Shown here: positions 59,277 to 64,000 of the stretch, in pieces
Numbering within the stretch: position 1 is the stretch's first letter
Layout: each line of letters starts with the position of its first letter
Assembly: GCF_902859595.1 (NCBI RefSeq)
Contig: NZ_CADIJQ010000001.1
Location: 682,001-746,000 of the forward strand
Direction: 5' to 3'
Source of the DNA: Achromobacter kerstersii
GTDB taxonomy: Bacteria; Pseudomonadota; Gammaproteobacteria; Burkholderiales; Burkholderiaceae_B
Length of the DNA: 64,000 bases
The notes under the pieces: model-generated
The model's database searches: none
The model's input: the letters and a program-made list of their open reading frames with translations, nothing else
What the model was told of the DNA's origin: nothing
Position numbers and translations under genes: made by a program

Positions 59277-59948
59277 ATGGAGGTTCTGCGGGCAGATCTG
59301 CGCAACGTCACGGCCGACCGGCCAGAGCGCGCATTGGATTCGGTAGAAGGCGCCATCGCCGCCATTGCGCGCGGTGAATTCGTCATCGTCGTGGACGACG
59401 AGGGCCGGGAAAACGAGGGCGACCTGATCATGGCCGCCGACGCCATGACGCCGCAGGCGCTGGCTTTCATGCGGCGTCACACCAGTGGCTTGATCTGCGT
59501 GGCGATGCCGGGTGCCGCGCTCGACCGCCTGGCGCTGCCGCTGATGGTGCAGGACAACGCTGAATCCTTTCAGACTGCATTTACCGTCAGCGTGGACTTG
59601 CGCCACGGCATATCCACGGGCATCTCCGCCGCCGACCGCGCAGCCACCTTGCGCGCGCTGGCCGACCCGGCATCCCGCGCCGAAGACTTCGTGCGCCCCG
59701 GCCACATCTTTCCGCTGCGCGCACGCCGCGGCGGGGTGCTGGAACGCCCGGGCCACACCGAAGCCGCCGTAGACCTGGCGCAACTGGCAGGCAGAAACCG
59801 CTGCGGCGTGCTGTGTGAAATTGTCCGCGACGACGGCGGTATGGCGCGGCGCGACGACCTCGTCCGCTTCGCACTGCATCACGCGCTATGCATCATTTCG
59901 GTCGCGCAATTGATCGACTATCGGAAAAGCAAGGAGGGCAGGGCATGA
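59277..59948 (+). CDS. ribB: 3,4-dihydroxy-2-butanone 4-phosphate synthase
   Basis: Enzyme of 223 residues that makes the four-carbon precursor of riboflavin from ribulose 5-phosphate. Motifs are [32 protein letters not shown] and [11 protein letters not shown], with [20 protein letters not shown] near the end. It is a single-domain RibB without a GTP cyclohydrolase II part. AAGGAGAGG lies before the ATG. No FMN riboswitch fits in the 100-base leader. Its stop overlaps the start of the flavin reductase gene, so flavin supply and reduction are coupled. Confidence 0.93.
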   Translation: MEVLRADLRNVTADRPERALDSVEGAIAAIARGEFVIVVDDEGRENEGDLIMAADAMTPQALAFMRRHTSGLICVAMPGAALDRLALPLMVQDNAESFQTAFTVSVDLRHGISTGISAADRAATLRALADPASRAEDFVRPGHIFPLRARRGGVLERPGHTEAAVDLAQLAGRNRCGVLCEIVRDDGGMARRDDLVRFALHHALCIISVAQLIDYRKSKEGRA

Positions 59949-61018
59949 ACACGTTTGATTCCCGCGAATTGCGCCGCACGCTGGGCGCCTTTACCACCGG
60001 CGTCACGGTGGTGACCACGCTGGACGCCGAGGGCCGCCCCTTTGGCGTCACCGCCAACTCCTTCAGCTCGGTATCGCTGGACCCGCCGCTGATCCTGTGG
60101 AGCCAGTCGCTGAAATCCAGCAGCTATCCCGCGTTTCGTGACGCGCCACGCTTTGTCGTCAACATTCTGGCCGACCATCAGGTGCCGGTATCAAACCGCT
60201 TCGCCAAATCCGGCGGCGACAAATTCGAAGGCGTGGGCTATCGCGCAGGCGAAGGCGGCGTCCCCATTCTTGACGACTGCGCCGCTTATCTGGAATGCGA
60301 AAAAATTGCGGCGTACCCGGGTGGCGACCATGTCATCTACCTGGGCCAGGTTCACAACCTGCATCGCGCTGGCCAGCGGCCATTGGCGTTTGGCGATGGG
60401 GCCTATCGGCTGACCTTTGCGCATGACTTGGGCGAAGCGTCTGGCACCGCAGCGGAGCCGGGCTCCGGGCTATCCGCCTTGCGCGCGGTGCGATACGCCA
60501 CGGCGGCATTGCCCGAGATTTGCCAGCGGATCGGCCAACGTACCGTTGGCCTGGCGGTGTGGGGCAACCAGGGCGCCACCATCATCCGATGGGAACCGTC
60601 GCCCACGCCCGTCAGCCCGTACTTGCAGACAGGCGTCGTCGTCAGCCTGACGCAATCGGCGACCGGCGCGGTGTTCGCGGCGTTCATGCCGCCAGAAGTC
60701 GTGCAATCCGTGATCGCGCACGAGCTGGATGCCCGCGCGGCAGAAGGCCACCCCGACACCGGCAATTTCGCGCAACGCGTGGAAGAGGCCCGCGTTCACG
60801 GCTTGGCGCGCGTGGTCGGCAGCGCGCCATCGCCGCGGCACAAGGTCACGGTCAATGCGTTTTCGGCGCCGGTGTTCGACGCCAATGGCGACATGGTGCT
60901 GGCGCTATCCACCACCTGCGAAGCGGCGCGCCTGCCGCCGGACTGGGATGGCGACGTGCCGCGCGCGTTGCTGGCGTGCGCGGCGGAGCTGTCGCGGCAG
61001 TTGGGATTTAGGGGATAG
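59945..61018 (+). CDS. flavin reductase fused to an IclR-type effector-binding domain
   Basis: Protein of 357 residues. Residues 1 to about 165 are a flavin reductase domain (RRTLGAFTTGVTVVTT, GRPFGVTANSFSSVSLDPPL, VNILADHQ). Residues about 180-357 match an IclR C-terminal effector domain (RTVGLAVWGNQGATIIRWEP, VVVSLTQSATGAVFAAFMPP, APVFDANGDMVLALS), but there is no helix-turn-helix. The ATG overlaps the ribB stop (ATGA). It should supply reduced FMN to the nearby luciferase-like monooxygenase. The extra domain may bind the substrate and gate flavin reduction (inference). The last codons run into a 7-bp G-rich repeat. Confidence 0.9.
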   Translation: MNTFDSRELRRTLGAFTTGVTVVTTLDAEGRPFGVTANSFSSVSLDPPLILWSQSLKSSSYPAFRDAPRFVVNILADHQVPVSNRFAKSGGDKFEGVGYRAGEGGVPILDDCAAYLECEKIAAYPGGDHVIYLGQVHNLHRAGQRPLAFGDGAYRLTFAHDLGEASGTAAEPGSGLSALRAVRYATAALPEICQRIGQRTVGLAVWGNQGATIIRWEPSPTPVSPYLQTGVVVSLTQSATGAVFAAFMPPEVVQSVIAHELDARAAEGHPDTGNFAQRVEEARVHGLARVVGSAPSPRHKVTVNAFSAPVFDANGDMVLALSTTCEAARLPPDWDGDVPRALLACAAELSRQLGFRG

Positions 61019-61072
61019 GGGATAGGGGATAGGGGATAGGGGATAGGGGATAGGGGATAGGGGATAGGGGAT
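61011..61072 (+). repeat. (GGGGATA)8 array across the reductase stop codon
   Basis: Eight perfect GGGGATA units (61011-61066) plus GGGGAT give nine runs of four G separated by ATA. The stop codon TAG (61016-61018) is formed by the junction of the first and second units. Because each unit has 7 bases but the stop lies in the first junction, gain or loss of later units would not alter the protein. The G-runs could fold into quadruplexes in DNA or mRNA. Confidence 0.93.
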
Positions 61073-61086
61073 GGCGCATTCAGGGT

Positions 61087-61103
61087 GGCGGCTCTGCGCC
61101 GCC
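61087..61103 (+). terminator. hairpin between the reductase and cupin genes
   Basis: GGCGGC, TCTGC, GCCGCC form a 6-base stem with 5-base loop, placed between the G-rich array and the cupin stop (convergent genes). GCTATTCCGTTT follows, a weak T-rich tail. Confidence 0.45.
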
Positions 61104-61113
61104 GCTATTCCGT

Positions 61114-61590
61114 TTAGCGCACCGCGTACTGCGCGTCGCTGACTTTTTCCATCCAGTCGACCGCCTTGCCATCCAACGCTTCGGCAATCGCGATATGCGT
61201 CATGCCCGTAGCCGGCGCCGCGCCATGCCAATGTTTGACCTGCGGCGGAATCCAGACCACATCACCCGGGCGGATCTCGCGTACCGGGCCGTCCCATTCC
61301 TGCACTAATCCAGCGCCCGCAGTCACGATCAAGGTTTGACCCAGCGGATGCGTATGCCACGCGGTACGTGCTCCGGGTTCAAACGTGACGGTGCCGCCAC
61401 CGACTCGGGCAGGCGCAGGCCGGTTGAACAACGAATCGACACGGACAGAACCGGTGAAGTAGTCCGCCGAGCCCTGCGCGGACGGCTGCGTGCCAATGGG
61501 GGTGACGGTAATCAAAGCGCCATCTTCCTTGGCGGACGCCGCCGAGACGGCAAGCGATAGGGAAACGGCGGCAGCGGCTAGGGGTTTCAT
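61114..61590 (-). CDS. exported cupin-domain protein
   Basis: Protein of 158 residues. A signal peptide ends near residue 20 ([16 protein letters not shown]). The single cupin domain has metal-ligand motifs [17 protein letters not shown] and [11 protein letters not shown]. Family members bind metals and small ligands. The ATG at 61590 has no good Shine-Dalgarno, but the signal peptide fits. It is divergent from a LysR gene and near a carboxymuconolactone-decarboxylase-family gene, an association typical of stress or detoxification loci. Confidence 0.82.
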   Translation of the reverse strand: MKPLAAAAVSLSLAVSAASAKEDGALITVTPIGTQPSAQGSADYFTGSVRVDSLFNRPAPARVGGGTVTFEPGARTAWHTHPLGQTLIVTAGAGLVQEWDGPVREIRPGDVVWIPPQVKHWHGAAPATGMTHIAIAEALDGKAVDWMEKVSDAQYAVR

Positions 61591-61740
61591 GATGGGTGGG
61601 CGTCCAATCGAAGGCGGTGGGGAAGGGACCGGGGCCGCAGCTTTTATGCGGGCAGGTCCGTCGTTGAAATGAGTATAGGGAGCCATCCATTGGGCGATAA
61701 GATGGCAAAATCCGCATACACCTATGCATGGAATTCACCA

Positions 61741-62634
61741 ATGGCCACGGAAAACCTCAACGACTTGCGCGCGTTTGTCGCCGTGGCGCAGGCGCGCAGC
61801 TTTACGCGCGCGGCCGCTCAGCTGAATGTGTCGCGGTCGGCGCTGAGCCACACCATGACCACGCTGGAAGCCCGTCTGGGCGTGCGTCTGCTGACGCGCA
61901 CGACTCGCAGTGTGTCTCTAACCGAAGCCGGCGCGCGCCTGTTGAGCACCTTGTCACCGATGTTCAGCGAGCTGGACGCCGAGCTGGCCGCGTTGCGCTC
62001 GGCGCAAGACAAACCCGCTGGCACCGTGCGCATCACCGCCAACGACCACGCCATCGCCACGGTGCTGTGGCCCAAGTTGCGCGAACTGCTGCGCGCGTAC
62101 CCGGACGTGCGTGTGGAGTTGAACGTGGATTACGCGTTGACCAATATCGTCGAACAGAATTTCGACGCCGGCGTGCGCGTGGGCGATATCGTAGACAAGG
62201 ACATGATCGCCGTGCGCATCGGGCCGGATCTGCGCATGGCGGTGGTGGCGTCACCCGATTGCCTGGGTTCGCAGCCGCTGCCCACAACGCCCAACGACCT
62301 GACCCGCTATCCGTGCATCAATCTGCGCTTGCCGACGCATGGCGGCCTGTACGCCTGGGACTTCGAAAAGGGCAAGAAGTCGCTGGCCGTTCGCGTGCAA
62401 GGGCAGGCGATTTTCAACAACACGTTCCTGATGCTGCAAGCGGCGTTGGATGGGCAGGGGCTGGCGTATGTGCCCGAAGATCTGGCCGCGCCGCATCTTG
62501 AAAATGGCCGCCTAATTCCGATTCTGCAGGACTGGTGGCCGCGGCTGCCGGGATATCACCTTTACTACGCCAGCCGCCGCCAGATGGCGCCTGCCATGGC
62601 GTTGGTGATTGAAGCGTTGCGGGTGCGGCGTTAG
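61741..62634 (+). CDS. LysR family transcriptional regulator
   Basis: Regulator of 297 residues. The helix-turn-helix is RSFTRAAAQLNVSRSALSHT and the effector domain follows. The ATG at 61741 has GGAA upstream; an ATG at 61702 is also in frame. It lies between the cupin (divergent) and carboxymuconolactone-decarboxylase-family genes and probably regulates both. Confidence 0.9.
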   Translation: MATENLNDLRAFVAVAQARSFTRAAAQLNVSRSALSHTMTTLEARLGVRLLTRTTRSVSLTEAGARLLSTLSPMFSELDAELAALRSAQDKPAGTVRITANDHAIATVLWPKLRELLRAYPDVRVELNVDYALTNIVEQNFDAGVRVGDIVDKDMIAVRIGPDLRMAVVASPDCLGSQPLPTTPNDLTRYPCINLRLPTHGGLYAWDFEKGKKSLAVRVQGQAIFNNTFLMLQAALDGQGLAYVPEDLAAPHLENGRLIPILQDWWPRLPGYHLYYASRRQMAPAMALVIEALRVRR

Positions 62635-62775
62635 GGCAGCGTGGGGCGCAGGCAGAGCGGGGCGGACATTGATGAATCGATTTCACGAGTGAATGCGGAA
62701 TAGGGGGCTTAATCCAACAGCTCTAGGCCCGTACCATTTCAGCTTCAGTCACGCCAAGCCGGAGCGAAGCCCGAA

Positions 62776-63603
62776 ATGAAGAAATCCCTCAGTGCGCTGT
62801 GCGCGTCGTTCTTGATGTCGGGCATGATGCCGGCCGAATCCCTCGCGAAATCGGGGGATGCGGCGGCTGGTACGTCGGCCGCCGCGGCATCGGCCGCCGC
62901 GGCATCGGCCGCCGCGGCATCGGCCGCCGGTGCCGCCGCGTCGACGAATGCAACGGCCGACACCTCCGACACCTTGAACGCACGGCAACAGGCGATTCCG
63001 CCTATTGCCGCATTCATGGCCACCAGCGACATGCCCCGGCTTAACGCCGCCTTGAACGCCGGGCTTGACGCCGGCCTGACCATAAACGAATCCAAGGAAA
63101 TTCTGGTTCAGCTTTACGCGTACACGGGCTTTCCGCGCAGCCTGAATGCGCTGTCTGAACTAATGAAAGTCGTGGACGCCCGCAAGCAGCGCGGCATGCA
63201 AGACCCGATCGGCTTAGAACCCAGCCGCGCCGTCGCCACCGGCGATGCATTGTTGGCGGCCGGCAAGGCCAATCAGACGAAGATCTCCGGCGCGCCGGTA
63301 CAAGGCCCGTTGTTCGACTTTGCGCCCGTCATCAACCAGTTCCTGCAAGCGCATCTGTTCGGCGACATCTTCGAACGCGACAACCTGGATTGGCAAAGCC
63401 GGGAGCTGGCGACCGTCGGCGCGCTGGCGGCGACGCCCGGCGCGGAGCCGCAATTGCTGGCACATGTGCGGGCCAGCATGCGCGTGGGATTAAGCGCCGG
63501 CCAGGTGCGTCAGCTGACGCAGGTGCTGGCGGAACAGGGCGATGCGCAGGCGGCGGAACGCGCAAAAGCGGCGTTGGCGCAGGCGTTGGCATCAAAGTCC
63601 TGA
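62776..63603 (+). CDS. carboxymuconolactone decarboxylase family protein, exported
   Basis: Protein of 275 residues. A signal peptide (MKKSLSALCASFLMSGMMPA) precedes an Ala/Ser-rich linker of repeated SAAAA, then two CMD-like helical regions (ILVQLYAYTGFPRSLNAL and QSRELATVGALAATPGAEPQ). No CxxC motif of the AhpD type is present. Catalytic residues of true decarboxylases were not confirmed. GGAG lies about 11 bases before the ATG. It follows the LysR gene by 141 bases. Confidence 0.85.
   Translation: MKKSLSALCASFLMSGMMPAESLAKSGDAAAGTSAAAASAAAASAAAASAAGAAASTNATADTSDTLNARQQAIPPIAAFMATSDMPRLNAALNAGLDAGLTINESKEILVQLYAYTGFPRSLNALSELMKVVDARKQRGMQDPIGLEPSRAVATGDALLAAGKANQTKISGAPVQGPLFDFAPVINQFLQAHLFGDIFERDNLDWQSRELATVGALAATPGAEPQLLAHVRASMRVGLSAGQVRQLTQVLAEQGDAQAAERAKAALAQALASKS
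62875..62930 (+). repeat. 15-bp tandem repeats coding an Ala/Ser linker
   Basis: Three exact 15-base units TCGGCCGCCGCGGCA (from 62875, 62890 and 62905) and a fourth partial copy encode SAAAA repeats just after the signal peptide. The array is in frame. Confidence 0.88.
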
Positions 63604-63741
63604 GGGGTGAACGGCTCCAACTTACGCAGGCCCAATAGAATACGTTGTCACATGCTCTCGCCCTTCAACGCCGCAAACGGCTTGGGCTGGAATTGAACAA
63701 CCGACTTTTGCTGCGGCTTGCTCCGCAAAGAGCCAACCAGG

Positions 63742-64000
63742 ATGGAAACCATCACACAATCCACCGTCGCCATCATCGGCCCGGGCGCCATCGGAACGAC
63801 GGTTGCGGCCGCACTGCACGAGGCCGGCCGTACGCCATTGCTATGCGGACGCTCGCCGCGCGATAGCCTGACCCTTCTGGATGGCGATCGCCGCATCATC
63901 GTTCCCGGTCCGGTGCAGACAGATCCCGCCAACATCCGTCGCACAGTCGAGCTAGTGTTCCTCGCGGTAAAGGCGACACAAGTTGAATCCGCGTCGGAAT
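63742..64000 (+). CDS. ketopantoate reductase-like protein (partial, N-terminus)
   Basis: A frame opens at ATG 63742 (ACCAGG just upstream) and runs off the window end. The 86 visible residues give the Rossmann motif IIGPGAIGTTVAAALHEAG, RSPRDSLTLLDGD and LVFLAVKATQVESA, the pattern of the 2-dehydropantoate 2-reductase (ApbA/PanE) family. The enzyme would reduce an oxoacid with NADPH. Other branches of the family serve other substrates, so the gene name is not given. Confidence 0.8.
   Translation, partial: METITQSTVAIIGPGAIGTTVAAALHEAGRTPLLCGRSPRDSLTLLDGDRRIIVPGPVQTDPANIRRTVELVFLAVKATQVESASE

Overview
The window is GC-rich, gene-dense bacterial chromosome. A Bug-type solute-binding protein, a LivKHMGF transporter, an AtuA/DUF4387 pair, a fused pxpBC gene and a joint GlgE/TreYZ glycogen-trehalose cluster together suggest a betaproteobacterium of the Alcaligenaceae, most like Achromobacter or Bordetella. 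That placement is by gene content only. I saw no tRNA, rRNA, CRISPR array, insertion sequence or prophage.

Layout. 0-3.7 kb: the start of a membrane protein gene, a membrane-anchored metallophosphoesterase and a ferric-siderophore-type TonB receptor. 3.8-23.6 kb: one minus-strand run glgA-glgE-treS/mak-glgB-glgX-treZ-malQ-treY, most junctions being ATGA stop/start overlaps. It can make maltose-1-phosphate and glucan from trehalose (TreS-Mak, GlgE, GlgB), elongate glucan (GlgA) and cut glucan back to trehalose (GlgX, MalQ, TreY, TreZ). 23.9-31.0 kb: a stress-type region with a ThDP pyruvate-oxidase-like enzyme, a PRC-barrel protein and an operon of ybhP, clsB, ybhN, a DUF3182 gene and an alpha/beta hydrolase. 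Four sites with sigma-54 (-24/-12) geometry stand directly upstream of the four transcription units in 23.6-31.1 kb, suggesting one shared control.

31.2-38.5 kb: a classical autotransporter, an RraA-like protein, two small envelope proteins, and a His-rich DUF2946 protein next to a PepSY membrane protein. 38.5-47.2 kb: a GntR regulator divergent from pxpA-pxpBC-biotin carboxylase/BCCP, then aldehyde dehydrogenase, Bug protein and a beta-hydroxyacid dehydrogenase. 47.2-61.0 kb: a long minus-strand catabolic run (luciferase-like monooxygenase, AtuA, DUF4387, LivKHMGF, MBL hydrolase, MmgE/PrpD) with a divergent LysR gene, followed by ribB and a flavin reductase fused to an IclR-type effector domain. 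I read these as one system: uptake of an organic acid or related compound, FMNH2-dependent oxidation, and a dedicated flavin supply. 61.1-64.0 kb: a cupin, a LysR regulator, a carboxymuconolactone-decarboxylase-family protein and the start of a ketopantoate-reductase-like gene.

Short tandem repeats are unusually frequent. Several lie across or beside stop codons (42 bp at treY, 7 bp at the flavin reductase, 21 bp at the autotransporter, 8 bp at the prpD-like gene). Others encode low-complexity protein segments (TonB receptor N-terminus, TreY, the 62.8 kb protein).
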